This document shows, one piece after another, positions 35,147-46,534 of a DNA stretch of 64,000 bases. The DNA is from Ascochyta rabiei (taxonomy: Eukaryota > Ascomycota > Dothideomycetes > Pleosporales > Didymellaceae), in contig NC_082410.1 of NCBI RefSeq assembly GCF_004011695.2, positions 806,001 to 870,000 of the forward strand, written 5' to 3'. The translations under genes were made by a program, and so were the position numbers. Numbering within the stretch: the first letter of the stretch is position 1; each line of letters begins with the position of its first letter. The notes under the pieces were generated by a model. The model made no database searches. It worked only from the letters and a program-made list of their open reading frames with translations, and was not told where the DNA came from.

Positions 35147-36261
35147 CTTCGCTCTGTCAGTTTACTGTTTTCGGTATGTTGATCATATTACGGAAGGCTT
35201 CGTCTTTATGGAGAGCCGTAAGCGTTACGCGTCCGCTCATCAGGTTGACGTCATGGGACGGTCTGTCAACAACCAGGTATTCATCGACCCGGACTTAATG
35301 GAAGTGCGGGCACTATGATGCGTTACAGTGATCCAGGCTTGTCCTATTCACATACATGTATCGAGGAGGACGTCAATACGCAAGGAAGATACAATGTCCA
35401 TCAATGGCATGCGGAACCAAGTAGCTGGCAGCGTTCCAGTTGAGAGTCAAACACACGTGGATCCAAGTAGGAATGACGAGTCCCTAAGCATAAGACAAAG
35501 CGCAGTCGATGAGTTGAGAAGATGAGTGTCGTGGGAGGATCCTTCCATTCGTCTAGCCTGTTTCGGCTGAACCCTTTCACGCGCCAATCCTTCCCATTCA
35601 CGACCGGCTAACGACAACACCATCGCTGTTTCCATTGGCGGCCCCTTCCGTTCATCTACCTGGTACTTGTGCGTGAACTCCCGCAGCCTAGAATAACGAC
35701 ATCTGTCTACGACCTTCCCTGTCGCAGTGTCCCTGTTCGGAAGACCTAGAAACATATTGTCTCAGACATGCGCTATCTCGGCACCAATCTAGATCACACG
35801 GCAGCAAGTGCTTGCATTCTACCATGTTCCTGGCCAGTCTGGCGGAAGTGATCTACACAAGCGACATCACGGTTGTCTTCGATACCTTCTTCCAGATGAG
35901 CAGCACGAGGATGCCCCGCTAAGCATGTCGCTTGTACGGCGTCCCTTGCGTCTATCCACACACCGGGTGGGTACGTGGGGAAGTATCGCGGAAGCAACGC
36001 GACTCATACGTGAATGGGTTGAACGTGCGCAGTCTCAGTGTGTGCTTTGACTGTCCAACACAGGTGACGATGTGGGGCGTTGGCCTAAGATAGACTCTGA
36101 GACTGTTTCGGGTGCACTGGTGCCCATATTTGTGCCTATACAAGAACACAAACATCCGCGCTCGTCTCTGTCTGCTACAGTCAATTTTAAAGTCTTTCAA
36201 CTTCTTGAGTTCCGTCCTGGAGACACTCAACAACATAATCACTTTGACAGTAAGATTCATA
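35147..36261. other. Intergenic stretch between divergent genes
   Basis: This is the upstream region of the decarboxylase (minus) and MARVEL (plus) genes. No open frame has recognisable content and no repeats were seen. Confidence 0.5.
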
Positions 36262-37266
36262 ATGGATGGAACGGCGGCACAGCAACCGGCGCGGAGGCGT
36301 CTGCCGACTCTGATCGCGCATGTTGCGCAAGTCGTTCTGGCGATCACAGTCCTGGGTCTGGCTGCGTACGGCGTTGATTACATCTCGTACAACGTCCTGA
36401 TCTACTCTCTGGTCGTCGTAAGTTGGGCGGTTCTCACTGACGTACCAAGGCACTGAACGATGCATAGGCCATTTGCAGTCTTGTCGTATCCTCATGGATG
36501 ATCGCCTCTCGCACATTCTTGGCCAAGTTCGACAACACCTATGTATCCTTGGGTCTCCATGCTTGGATGCTCGTGTTTTGGGTTGTCGACCTTGGACTCA
36601 CTGCCAGCCTGGCACACGAATGGAACTCCCAATGCAATTCTTCTCCAGAGAGCGACAAGATCTGCTCATCATTTGCAAAGCGGGACACTGATTTCCGCAC
36701 CTATTCTAGAGCGCTCGTTGCGAGTGCCGTGCTCAATGGTCTCCAGGTGTAAGTATGGCTCCTCAAAGGGTGGAGCTCAGTACTGATCAATAACTTACAG
36801 CCTCCTCTGGATCGGCACCACAACGCTGCTTGCGCTCGACCTTAAGCGTCGTCGGTCCACAGTGTCACCAGCACCATCAGGCGGCCCGACACCGCGCTTC
36901 TCCGCCGAGATAGCCAACGAAGGCGGCTTGGAGAAGCAGCTCAACCCATTCGACAACGTTAGTGCAGCACCCGTCCGTAATCACGCAGAACCAGTCTTAC
37001 CACCCGCATCTCCAGACATCGACGGCGAGCCTGTAGAGCCATTCCAGCCATATGTGCTCGGGAGCCAGTACCTACAGTATGCACCCTCCTCACCCTGCAA
37101 CGACAGCACTCTGAATTCATACCCTCAGTCCCACTACTCTTGGTCCGGCGAGAGTGGTATAGATGGTTTCGGCTCGCCTGTGCCATTGCCGCCGATGCTG
37201 AATACGCTGCGCGCTGTGAATCAAGAGAGCCCAGTCACGCCGTCTACGGTGGATGGCGGTGATTGA
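36262..37266 (+). CDS. MARVEL-domain-like four-helix membrane protein
   Basis: This 300-aa integral membrane protein has three exons: 36262-36417, 36468-36748 and 36801-37266 (introns 50 and 52 bp). Four helices are visible. Helix 1 is LIAHVAQVVLAITVLGLAAY, helix 2 contains VLIYSLVVAICSLVVSSW, helix 3 contains AWMLVFWVVDLGLTASLA and helix 4 contains LVASAVLNGLQVLLWIGTT. The loop between helices 3 and 4 has two cysteines (QCNSS and KICSSF). This layout is the MARVEL fold of fungal cortex and eisosome-type proteins. The last 130 residues are a cytoplasmic Pro/Ser tail with an NPFDN motif. The exact role is unknown. It converges on the Naa20 gene. Confidence 0.75.
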
Positions 37267-37530
37267 TCAGCTTGAGGTGATGGGATGGTAGCAAGGAGAG
37301 GGCCGTATGTAGATGAGGATGAGGCGATGATACCCATATAGACACCTACACCTATTTCACACTTTGCAATTACACCTCGCCGTTCTATGCATGCCGAAGA
37401 ACGCTCAGAAAGCAAAGGTACTTCCCTATTCACACTCTGCTTCGACCGGCCCTCTCCACCACGCTCGCAAGATCCCACACCAACGCTTCCTCAAAACCAC
37501 ATCCCAACCCACCAACCATCCACTCCAGCG

Positions 37531-37533
<3 letters not shown>

Positions 37534-37562
<29 letters not shown>
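37534..37562. repeat. (AC)n microsatellite
   Basis: About 14 perfect AC units lie in the 313-bp spacer between the convergent MARVEL and Naa20 genes, close to the Naa20 stop codon. Confidence 0.95.
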
Positions 37563-37564
<2 letters not shown>

Positions 37565-37579
37565 ACCTCCCCAACCCCC

Positions 37580-38233
37580 TCACCAAACATCTTCAGCACT
37601 AACCCTGACCTCCTCGCCCCCGTCCCTCACCGTCTCCCTCCCCCGATCCCTACTGAGCGGTTTCCGCATATCAAACGCATCTTCGCCGTCATTATAGTAG
37701 TCCACCACGCGCCTATAAACGCTGTAACCCATTTTGCGATAAAGATCCTTAGCAATCTCATTACTAGCGCGAACAAACAGATCGACGAACCAAGCGGTGG
37801 CAGCGTCAGAGGAGCGCTCGAGCGCGGTAGACAGCGCGGTCGCGTGGCCCAGGCGGCGCGCAGACGGGGCGACCGTCAGCGCGGTGATGTGCCCGTGCCA
37901 GGGTAGGTAGTTGGGCTGGAGCTGCGCTGCGGCTAGTGGCGTGTACGGCTCGATGGGTGTGCGGTAGGGTGAGGATTCTAGTTTGCCGAGGACTGCGCGC
38001 GTTAGTGCGGGCTGAGGGTTGGGTGGGCGGATAGATGGAGAGAGAGGGGGGGGGGAGTGCGCACTGTAGCCTTCTATCGCGCCGTCGATGCCCTCGATGA
38101 CCTGGCATAGCTCGGGCCATTTGGTCAGGTACTCGAGGTAGAAGCCGATGTTGTACGTTTCGGTCAGGTGGTCGAGGTTGGTCGAGGAGAATTTCAGGAG
38201 GTCGTCTGGCCGCATGGGGCGAATGGTTGCCAT
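37580..38233 (-). CDS. NatB catalytic subunit (Naa20/Nat3), N-terminal acetyltransferase
   Basis: This GNAT-fold enzyme acetylates N-termini beginning Met-Asp, Met-Glu, Met-Asn or Met-Gln on ribosomes, with the Naa25 partner. It has 193 aa in two exons on the minus strand, 38233-38065 and 37992-37580. The 72-bp intron (GTGCGC donor, CACTAAC branch, GCGCAG acceptor) is multiple-of-three and stop-free, but its removal gives the canonical EGY-ILGKLE. Family marks are MATIRPMRPDDLLKF at the start, LDHLTETYNIGFYLEYLTKWP, WHGHITALTVAPSARRLGHA (acetyl-CoA RRxGxA loop), WFVDLFVRASNEIAKDLYRK and YSVYRRVVDYY. The frame stays open upstream to about 38467, but the family start is the ATG at 38233. The loop between strands 3 and 4 is longer than usual. 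Confidence 0.92.
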   Translation of the reverse strand: MATIRPMRPDDLLKFSSTNLDHLTETYNIGFYLEYLTKWPELCQVIEGIDGAIEGYSAHSPPPLSPSIRPPNPQPALTRAVLGKLESSPYRTPIEPYTPLAAAQLQPNYLPWHGHITALTVAPSARRLGHATALSTALERSSDAATAWFVDLFVRASNEIAKDLYRKMGYSVYRRVVDYYNDGEDAFDMRKPLSRDRGRETVRDGGEEVRVSAEDVW

Positions 38234-38592
38234 GCTCGTAAACTGCGGACTGTCGGCGTTGTCGTGAGACCGTTGACTGCGGGGTGCGACGGTGTTTTGG
38301 TGGGGTGGGGTTGCTTTCACACCTGCCTTCTGGTTTGATCCAATCAGAGCCCGCTCTACCTCCGAACCGCCGCAGACTCGCGTTGGGAGGCTGCTATGGC
38401 GCGTTGTGGAGTACACTTGCTGCGTGCGAATGAAAAGGCAGAGTTTTGTCATGGTGGTATCGCACAATTAGATTGCTCAGTACTGTAACACAGAAATTCT
38501 CCCGAGGGGTATATAGCACTCCGTCGTATCGTACAACAGACTCCCACCCACAATCCCTACGATTGCTCCGCGCGCCGTCTGGCTTTTGCCAA
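38234..38592. other. Short spacer upstream of Naa20
   Basis: The stretch is open in the Naa20 frame up to about 38467, but it looks like a leader: it is low in conservation-type features. It also contains the 3' flank of the RGS-LOV gene. Confidence 0.45.
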
Positions 38593-41500
38593 TCAGACTT
38601 TTTCGACGACCATACTCAAGAGCTGAGATGGTTCTTGCTCTGTCTTCGACTGCGGCACGTCCTCCCATTCTTTGGGCACTACATTTGATCTTGCTGGAGA
38701 GTCCAATGACGCTCTTGCCGAGTCGCTGACCTTGATCTCGATGGTAATCGTCTTCAGGATTCCACCGCCGTCGCTCGCTGCACTGCAGACGCTGCCATCC
38801 CGGTCCTCCTCTCCACTGTATTTTGTGTCGTCCGTCAAGCTCCCTTCACCGTTCCCGTCATCACTCCCTTCGGAGCTGCTGACCGGATGCAGTCATATCT
38901 GAAACGAGTCCACGCTGTTTCCATTGCGGTACTTGTAGTCTTCCAGGCTACTCGTGCTCGAGTGCATACCTCTTTGATCATTCATCGACCGTCGCGGACT
39001 CGACGAAGACCGCATGGCGTCGAGAAGCATGCTTTTATGCCCCCCTGCGCCATTTTTGTCGTACGTGGGACTGGCGACACGATTCGTATTTCCATATGTG
39101 TCTCGCTCGTCGCTTGTCAGATCGACGTCGTTCATCCGGCTGTTCAGATCCCGATGCGCTTGTCCACCTTGATACGGTTTTCGTATATCGCTTGCGACAG
39201 GAGGCGCCTGTCTGAACTTGCGGTTCGGCTGTGCGTGCTTATCCTCGTCAACAACGACGATCATCCAGATCCCTACACTACCACTCTGTCCTAGAAGTGG
39301 TGTGCAGTGGATCCAGCGCGGCCGCCCTTCATCGTGCGACGTCTCCAGATTTGGGACCGCGTGCGACAGCCATCGAATCTTGGCTGTTACGCCGCGCGAT
39401 CCATCGCCGAGCGCGTCACGAACAGATTCGCGCACACGGTTGCTCCCGCCGATGCGGTCGAGGAAGTGCGATTGCAGTATGCCCGGAACGCGGAGGGAGG
39501 GAGATGTAAAGAGGATGCGGAGGGAGGGCGCAGGGCGGACGAGGAGGTACTGCGAACTGGGTCAGCACTACGTTTTTGACGTGAGCTAGTTTTAACTTAC
39601 GTGCTTGTACGGTCCAACCAATCTACCCTCGGGTTTCAGTAGTGGCTTCTCCGCCGTCTCCACGTCAAACGTTGACTGATCTTGAATGAGCAGTCTAGGT
39701 CGTTGGACACCGCTCGCTTTGTCGTCTTGGTCGCCGAGGTGGTCTCGGTGCATGTTACCACCAAATTTACGCACAGTGTCTAGCTCGCCATTATTCAACA
39801 TCTCACTAAGTTCCTGGAACTCGTCTTTGGCCTCTTCCGGGGGTACAACGCCATCTTCCTGGTCAAGCATGCGCCGGAAGGCATCCAGGTCCGTGGCGTC
39901 CTTGACAAGACCAGAGACGTCGATTTGAGCGCCGATGAAGTAGCGAAGATTACCCCGAGAATCAAGGAGAGGCGCTTGCATGAGCAGGTTCATGAAAGGT
40001 GAGCCATCACGCCGGCTGTTGGACAATTAGCGTGTCTTTTCGAGATGTGTGAGGATGCTGCTTACTAGTTCAAGAACACTTCACTGTGCTCTTTGCCCTG
40101 CATGCACATCTCCTTGAAGCGCGCGACGCTATTGCGGTTCGTCTTCGGTCCCTGGAGGAATCGACAATTCCGCCCGATGGCATAGCTGACACCGTACTGT
40201 GTCGTCCGGTGAAATTCTGTATCATTTTTAGCGCTATTCAATTCCAAACCAACTGCAAAACCAACCTTCGGACGCAAAGATGATGGGGTTGTCTTTCCTT
40301 GAGGGATCTGTCAAACAGAACACCTCCGCCAGTCCTTCGCTAGCCTCACGCAACAAGGGGGGCAGATTTCCAGTGACGCGTTTCGATATACTGACACTCA
40401 CAACTTGTGTGAAGATGTGGGTGATGAATGCCGGAAGGTCGTCCCGGACCAGTATATCGAATGCCAGCCTTGCCTTTTCTTCCAGGACTCCGTTGACGGT
40501 AGGCCGTGCTTGGCTGTCTGTAAACTCCAGGCCAGGGATGGGCTCTAGTGCTTCTGCAATGGCATTGGCGTAGTTGATTGCACGCAGTGCTTTCAAGGCA
40601 TCGAGGTAGTAGATGAGAATGGGCACAGACCCTGGCCGTGCTATGCTGAGGAAGGAGGTAAAGCGGAGTAGAGATGGCGTGTCTTTGAAGATGGCAGCAA
40701 GATGCTCTCTGGAAAACAGCTGCTCGGACCGCGCCTCGAGCGAGAATACCTTCAGGTTGTCTTGTTCAGGTTCGACAAGATCCCATGATTTGGGGTCATC
40801 TTCAAGTAGAGGTGATAGGCGGTCGCCCTCTTCGAGAACGCCTTTCTGCTGCAAAGGAACGAGAGTCCCTGTTGCTATTGACGGCGTGAAGGAGTCTTGC
40901 GAAATGACTGAATCGGCCGAGCTGCGCATGGTGGTGGGACCTATGCTTGATCCTCGCACCGAACTATGTCCTCCTATGCTGCCGCGTCGAGATGAACTGT
41001 GTGGGTAAGATGTTTGAGATTCTGGTGACTCAGACATAACAAGACGTCGTGGTTCCGGCATGAGGTGAGATGTGCTTTGAGAATCCAGCGTTAAGCTTGA
41101 TTTACGTGACGACCGTCCAAAGAGGCTTCGCCTTTTCACTTTGGTAGTAGCGTCACTGGAGCTGATCCAGATCAGCCGCTATGCATGCAGCAGTGAATGT
41201 GTTATAGCTTACCTTGTCCTTAAAGGAATGTGGTGGGATATGTCTCGCCGACCGGAGAAGTCTGGTGGCGCGGCGGGATCGTCGTCGGAGAGCCAACTCG
41301 CATCGGCTTTAGTGGAGGGCGATGCGGGAGGGGACTGGAAACCATTTATGCCGGGCTCATCATGCATTGCAGCAAAGTCCACGACCAAGGGTTCGTTGAC
41401 CGGACCATCAAGATCGCCGTGGAGTCTGGCGTCTGCATTGGGGGAAGTTCCAGCGGTGACACTATCGACGTAGTATGCCGGGATCATTTCGCCTACACTC

Positions 41501-41616
41501 CCCATTGAGGAAGCGTTGGTGGTGCCTGCAGCGTCGGTGGGTCTAGCGGTGGTGGCTGACTGCGTAGAGGAACAGTTGTCATGAGCCGATCGTCTTTTGT
41601 ACTTGAACATGTGCAT
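38593..41616 (-). CDS. RGS-LOV blue-light photoreceptor
   Basis: This is a flavin-binding LOV protein with an N-terminal RGS domain, the architecture of fungal RGS-LOV receptors such as Botrytis BcLOV4. Exons on the minus strand are 41616-41213, 41155-40266, 40216-40066, 40015-39601, 39549-38933 and 38878-38593, giving 920 aa. A Ser/Pro-rich N-terminus precedes the RGS-like helices (about 275-400, EQLFSREHLAAIFKD ... ILIYYLDALKALRAINYANA). The LOV core follows: IIFASEEFHRTTQYGVSYAI then GRNCRFLQGPKT with the adduct cysteine at C449, EVFLNYRRDGSPFMNLL and LRYFIGAQIDVSG. Family members bind acidic membrane lipids in blue light and can act on G-alpha signalling. The last intron (54 bp, GTACCG donor) is uncertain; without it the protein stops at 38893 with 838 aa. 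Upstream exons before 41616 cannot be excluded. Confidence 0.88.
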
Positions 41617-43113
41617 AGCTGAAGGAAAGACGAAGCGAAGCGGCAAGACCCAGAGACAGGTTCAAGCGTGGACAGGCTTGAAGATGAACGGAAGTGTGTT
41701 GGCGGCACCCGAACGCGAGTGCAAAAGGCGGGACCATGACGACAAAGCCGAATTGAGATGAACGTACCAAGACAGCGAGCTGAGCTGAGGGACCAGACCA
41801 GACACGTTGGAACCGAAGCTTCGTAGCTAGGATGGCGTGACACTAAGCCACGAGCGGCAACGTGTGTTTAAAACCTTCGATTCGATGATGCTAACGGCAG
41901 ATCTGATATTCGGCGGGTGGACTGCCTAGTCATCCCTGGCTCTGGGGAGTTGAGCCAGCTGCCCGTCCAATACTCTCTGGCTCGGGACCACCCGATCTCG
42001 TGAAGGAAGTTGCCAAAGCTTGGATCGTCGAGGTGGATGCCGTTGGTGCCATGAGCACAGTCAAACGTTGTCGAATGGAGACAAGGCCAGACGTTTGCGG
42101 CGCGATGCAGCTACGGCTGTCAACTTGAAGTGGATTGTCTGTGCTGGCGAATTGGCGGCGTTTGGTATTGACGCAAAAGAAGGGTTGGAGGTTGCACGGC
42201 AGCGAACAAGTTCCTCACTGAGAAAGCGCCTCAGACGCGAATGCGGGAGCTCGGTCGCGACTGCATTCCCAACCCCACATCAAAGCGCGCCAGTCAGATC
42301 TCTTTTCCCAGGCTCACGCAGTGTGCCGTGCATGATCCGCAGAGCCGTGCCATGCATGCTGATACCTACATGGATGAAGAGAGGCCATGCCAAGACCACC
42401 ACGCGTGAGCCTCGAGTGCTCCCAGACCATCTAACCATCTACTCGTCTAGACACACAGACTCCCGCATGCCTGTCATAGCTGTCACAGCACGTCTTCGCC
42501 CACGCTAGGGAAGCGGAGTGCGAAACAGGCTTCTAACCTCATGAGTGTAGATTCTAAGCTGATGCTCTCCTGAACGTTTCACGCAGAGTTCAGTCAGCGC
42601 CTCAAGGTTCAGACGACATGCACAGTCTATCGAAGCGCACATGGCCTAGCGGATCTGGACAACGCGGCTCGCTCGCGCCCACAAACTTTCCGTTTCAATT
42701 CGGGCCCAACCTTCCCGCCCTGCTCCTGCCTTTTTGTACCCAAGGTTTGCGAGGACGCTGCTTTGGTCCTATCGGGCTCAGGACGAAGCCGAATGCGTGC
42801 CTGCGCCTGCGCCTTCCCCCTTCCCCGACGCGAATTCGGCGCGCGAGTGGGTTGGAAGCGTGTCTTCCACGATAACATCTCCACGCACTTGGCCGAACCG
42901 CAAACCTTCTAGTCTTTCTTTTTGGCATGTTGCACAACACCGACGTCATAGTCACTGCGCTCTTTGCACGAGGAGGAGTGAAGAACCTTGGTGCGCCAGA
43001 CCCAGGCCTGCAGAGTCCGCCTCGGCGCGCTGTGGGTTGGATGATCTCTGCCAGGGTGCGTCCACATGGGTTGTTTGTGCTTTTTGGTGTTTACAGTTGA
43101 GTGCTTGCTGGAA
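41617..43113. other. Intergenic stretch, no gene recognised
   Basis: This is the upstream region of the RGS-LOV gene and the 3' flank of the cystinosin gene. Frames of up to 160 codons exist on the plus strand (42020-42508, 42734-43117) but lack any family features and start sites with good context. Confidence 0.5.
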
Positions 43114-44096
43114 CTAGCTGTCCCGCTCAGATATCAGTCTTTCGCGCTCTACATCCCGTGACGGTTCGAGCTCCTCGTCGTCTAGAAGCTCATCTGAGCC
43201 GCGATATAGCACATAGTGTTGCAGCATGAAGACCATGTCAAAGAGGATGGTGATGTTGGAGAGCCCAAACTTGACCGGGTTTCCAGTCACACCCGTCCAG
43301 TCACGTTGCAGAGAAGAGTCGATACCCAACTGAGCCAGCGAGAGCCACCCTCCAGCGAAATCCATCAGCATAGGATAAATGCTCCATCCCACGGTTGATT
43401 TGCGCTTGTAGTTTACCCACATTTGCGGAATGTACTTGCATATCACAGTGATGAGCTTGACGTATCCAAGCACGTAGATCTGCGGCCGTCAGTAGTGTAG
43501 CGACAGTACGCAGCCTCGTTGATGCAGCGTCACTCACCACGTCGATCCACGCCCAAGCATCTGCGTCGTATCCGCCGTCCCGCCCTCTCCACCCTACCAA
43601 GAGTATGGTCCAGACGATAGCTACCACGCAGCCCCAGAATATACCCAACACGGCTTTGCTAGCCCGTTGGGTCTTCCCGACGTGAAATCCCCAAATCTTG
43701 GGGAAGAATTGGCTGTAGCAGATGATGCACATGAGCGCGCCGTGCGCTGCGAACAAAAAGTCGTTGAAGCGCACAGTCGTCTCTGGCGCTTCAGGGTGTC
43801 GATGCGCGTACTGCGCTTGTATGGCAGGCGAGTAGAGGAACGAGGCAGTAGAAATGGTGTACATGCAGAAGCCGAGGACGTTGAGTGTGGGGAAGTCAAT
43901 GGCAAGGCCGAGCGTCGATTTGCGCGCATAGTTCGATATGGGCTGCGGGTAAAAGCTCGCAGACTGCAGGTCGCGTGAGTATTCATCGTACGGCACAGCT
44001 AGTTGCCATGATGAGGCGTACCCAGCAGAGGAAATAGGCCCAGCCCAAAACCCTCGATACTGCCTTGGCAAAGGCTTCTAGCTCTGGGGAAGTCAT
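43114..44096 (-). CDS. Cystinosin-like PQ-loop transporter
   Basis: This is a seven-helix PQ-loop protein of 288 aa, related to lysosomal cystinosin and yeast Ers1, predicted to export cystine from the vacuole with protons. Three exons on the minus strand are 44096-44022, 43963-43538 and 43479-43114 (introns of 58 and 58 bp), joining [12 protein letters not shown] and AWIDV-IYVLGY. The two PQ motifs are [17 protein letters not shown] and [17 protein letters not shown], each followed by the basic RKST stretch typical of the family. The C-terminal tail is acidic, with [10 protein letters not shown] at the end. The start at 44096 gives a first helix of usual length ([13 protein letters not shown]). 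Confidence 0.88.
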
Positions 44097-44590
44097 GGTG
44101 AGGCTCCCGGGTTGCGGTAGAGGGCGCAGAAAGGAGGGAATGACGGCAAATGGCACGACGCAGTTATTGAACGCTCGGGCGCAAAGAACGGAAATACCGA
44201 GATCACGCTCTCAAGGCGAAAGTGGGACTTGGAGTCATTGTGAGCAGGCGCCTGATGTCGAGACGTGACCGCAGGATTGCGACAGCGATAACGTGGGTGC
44301 ATCACAGACAAGGGTTCACATCCGCCCAGCCGCTAGTCGCACGGTCGCTGGGGGTTTGAGCATGAGACGAGCACGAACGATACATGGTGGCAACTATCGC
44401 GACCTCAGGGTCTAGCGAATGTAGATGGGGGCTCTATATGTCCTAGCGATAGGGAGACTCTACCATGACTTGGATTTGTTATTCGTACTCGCCCCAACCT
44501 CGCTCACTAGAGAAGACACGGCAGCACTTGTGTTGAATTCAAATTGCATATCAAGAACACCGACGAGAGTCAAACAAGGAGCCGCTACCC
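44097..44590. other. Short intergenic stretch
   Basis: This is the upstream region of the cystinosin gene and the 3' side of the SRPBCC gene. No gene or repeat was recognised. Confidence 0.5.
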
Positions 44591-45199
44591 TCAATCTCTG
44601 TCGCACTCCTCAAGCAGCAGCTTGAGTGCCTGACCCTGCGCATCAAACCCAGCCTGCAGAGCCTTCCCAAGCTGCGTCGCCAGATCCTTGACCAGCGCGC
44701 CGTTGAAGACCTCCCGGCTCTCATAGAGCATTCTGCCACGACCAAGGTTGCTGACAGCTGACCATCTCTCCGCTTGGATGGAAGAGTCGTTCGAAGCCCA
44801 TGCTAGTCGTCCTCGGCCGCGTTGGACATGCGTGACGTTTTCGTAAGAGTACTGTGTGTGGAGCTCGACATCTGGTGTGTCTTTATCGACAGGTATGGGC
44901 AGAGGTGGTATTTGAGTGCGCAAGAACAGACGACGACCTTCTCTGGGATACTGGTCCGGGAGCGTGATGTTGTCAGATGAGACCATGATCGAGGCGCGCA
45001 CAAACGGGTTCCATTCCGGGTAACGAGCGAAATCGGTGAGAGCCTCCCAGGCGGCGTGCTTGGTGCTGCGGATCTCGATCCGAGTGCTGACGTTGAAGTC
45101 GCCTGGGGGAACGTCAGGCAAGTTGGTGAACGTGGAGAAGACGCCGATGATCTGGAAGGAGAGCAGCAAGGCAAGTGCTTTGAGGTGCTGGGCTGCCAT
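44591..45199 (-). CDS. SRPBCC (START-like) domain protein with signal sequence
   Basis: This is a single exon of 202 aa. The first 22 residues (LKALALLLSFQIIGVFSTF) form a signal peptide or membrane anchor. The rest is a START/SRPBCC helix-grip fold: VSTRIEIRSTKHAAWEALTD, then FARYPEWNPFVRAS, a pattern shared by many polyketide cyclase/dehydrase-type and coenzyme-Q-binding proteins. A C-terminal long helix (LATQLGKALQAGFDAQGQAL) closes the pocket. Such domains bind a hydrophobic ligand; no catalytic residue can be assigned. Several Asn-X-Ser/Thr sites (NVST, NITL, NVTH, NDSS) fit a secreted or lumenal protein. Confidence 0.75.
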   Translation of the reverse strand: MAAQHLKALALLLSFQIIGVFSTFTNLPDVPPGDFNVSTRIEIRSTKHAAWEALTDFARYPEWNPFVRASIMVSSDNITLPDQYPREGRRLFLRTQIPPLPIPVDKDTPDVELHTQYSYENVTHVQRGRGRLAWASNDSSIQAERWSAVSNLGRGRMLYESREVFNGALVKDLATQLGKALQAGFDAQGQALKLLLEECDRD

Positions 45200-46099
45200 G
45201 GTCTACGAATTGGATCAAGTGCTGACGGGCCCCTTCCTGGCTTTTGCAGATGTTGAGAGGAAGGCAACGGCTCGAAGGTGCTCGGTCGGGCGTATCCTTA
45301 GCTGCTCGGTCATCGGGAAGAGATGATAAGAACAAGGACCGATGGTCTTGATGACTGCCACTCACAAGGCAAGTGCTCGTCTATCTTAATTGTTCATACA
45401 TGCAGATGTACAAGTTTTGCGGTGGTAACGCCGTGATTGGTATAATGCGCAGCGAATGAATGGCTGGACTTGTTCGGTCCACGGATCTGACCGGGTCTTG
45501 GTAGATGACTTGCTGGCGAGTCCGCACCTCTAGCAGTAAGCTGTACAGATTCATCGACGAAAGACCCTTTGGTGGCTCTGGCGGCCTGTCTGAAGACTGT
45601 CAGACACGCATGGTGGCTGGGGGGAAAGCAAGCAGTAAGAGGGATCAACGATGGTGGCAGGCAGCTTCAGTGAAGGAAAATACACCTCAGCCCTCGTTGT
45701 TTCCAGGGCAGTAGGAGCAAGTGCACACGTCTCGTTCCATCGTTGATCAGGAGAAGCGCGTTTCGCCTCTGGTGTTTAGATGATTGATACTTTGTAGCAC
45801 GTCAGGAGGCCGTGTCCTGACGGAAACGGCAATCTGGGCTCAAACAGGCTGCTCTCGTCCGCACGAAAGCGCGGCCGTGTTTCTTTGTCAGATCGGAGTA
45901 GCCTCTTTGTCAAGACTCAAAGGGTAGCAGGGATATCAGAGCAGACTGTTGAGGTGTCAAGCGCGCATGGGCAGGGCGGGAGGAGATGCTGTGTAGCCAA
46001 AGACGTCATCGAGTGATGGACGCCGTGCAGACGCCCCCCGCATCTCGGACTCGATGCATGGTTCGCAAGGGATTGTGCGAGCTGCTTATGGAGGGGATT

Positions 46100-46164
46100 G
46101 ATTCAACAGATCGATTCAACAGATTGATTCAACAGATCGATTCAACAGATCGATTCAACAGATT
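46100..46164. repeat. Five 13-bp tandem repeats
   Basis: Unit GATTCAACAGATC, with the last base C or T, is present five times without a gap (46100, 46113, 46126, 46139, 46152). Confidence 0.95.
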
Positions 46165-46318
46165 TCCGTGGCCACGACGGAGCGACGGAGCGAGCGCGCG
46201 CAACGTGGGCCAACGAAGGCGCTGATATGGCGCGGATTGGCGGCGGGCGAGCTAGAGGTCACCTGCATCAAGAGGGGCATGCGGGCACGTCGAGCTGGTG
46301 GGAGCAAGATAGAAGCGC

Positions 46319-46346
46319 GCAGCACGCAGCACGCAGCACGCAGCAC
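46319..46346. repeat. Four 7-bp tandem repeats
   Basis: Unit GCAGCAC occurs four times in a row without mismatch. Confidence 0.9.
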
Positions 46347-46459
46347 ATGCACGACCTCTGCACGCCTCTCGACCCCTTCGACGACACGTACTGAACGCTC
46401 GCAAGCACCGCTCTGGCCCACGCAACCTGTCTCGTCGCCTCCGCGTTGTGAGCCGAGGA

Positions 46460-46534
46460 GCTTCCCACGCAGCTGAAGCTCCCACGCACCTGAAGCTCCC
46501 ACGCACTTGAGGCTCCCACGCACTTGAAGCTCCC
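46460..46534. repeat. 17-18-bp tandem repeats, about four copies
   Basis: Unit GCTCCCACGCACYTGAA, with small variations, starts at 46460, 46478, 46495 and 46512, followed by a partial copy. Confidence 0.85.

Noticed and set aside
38234..38467. N-terminal extension of Naa20
   Set aside because: The frame is open, but Naa20 proteins begin at the equivalent of MATIRP; the extension has no targeting feature.
42020..43117. Frames of 128-163 codons between the RGS-LOV and cystinosin genes
   Set aside because: No domain, no splice pattern, strong overlap with frames on the other strand.
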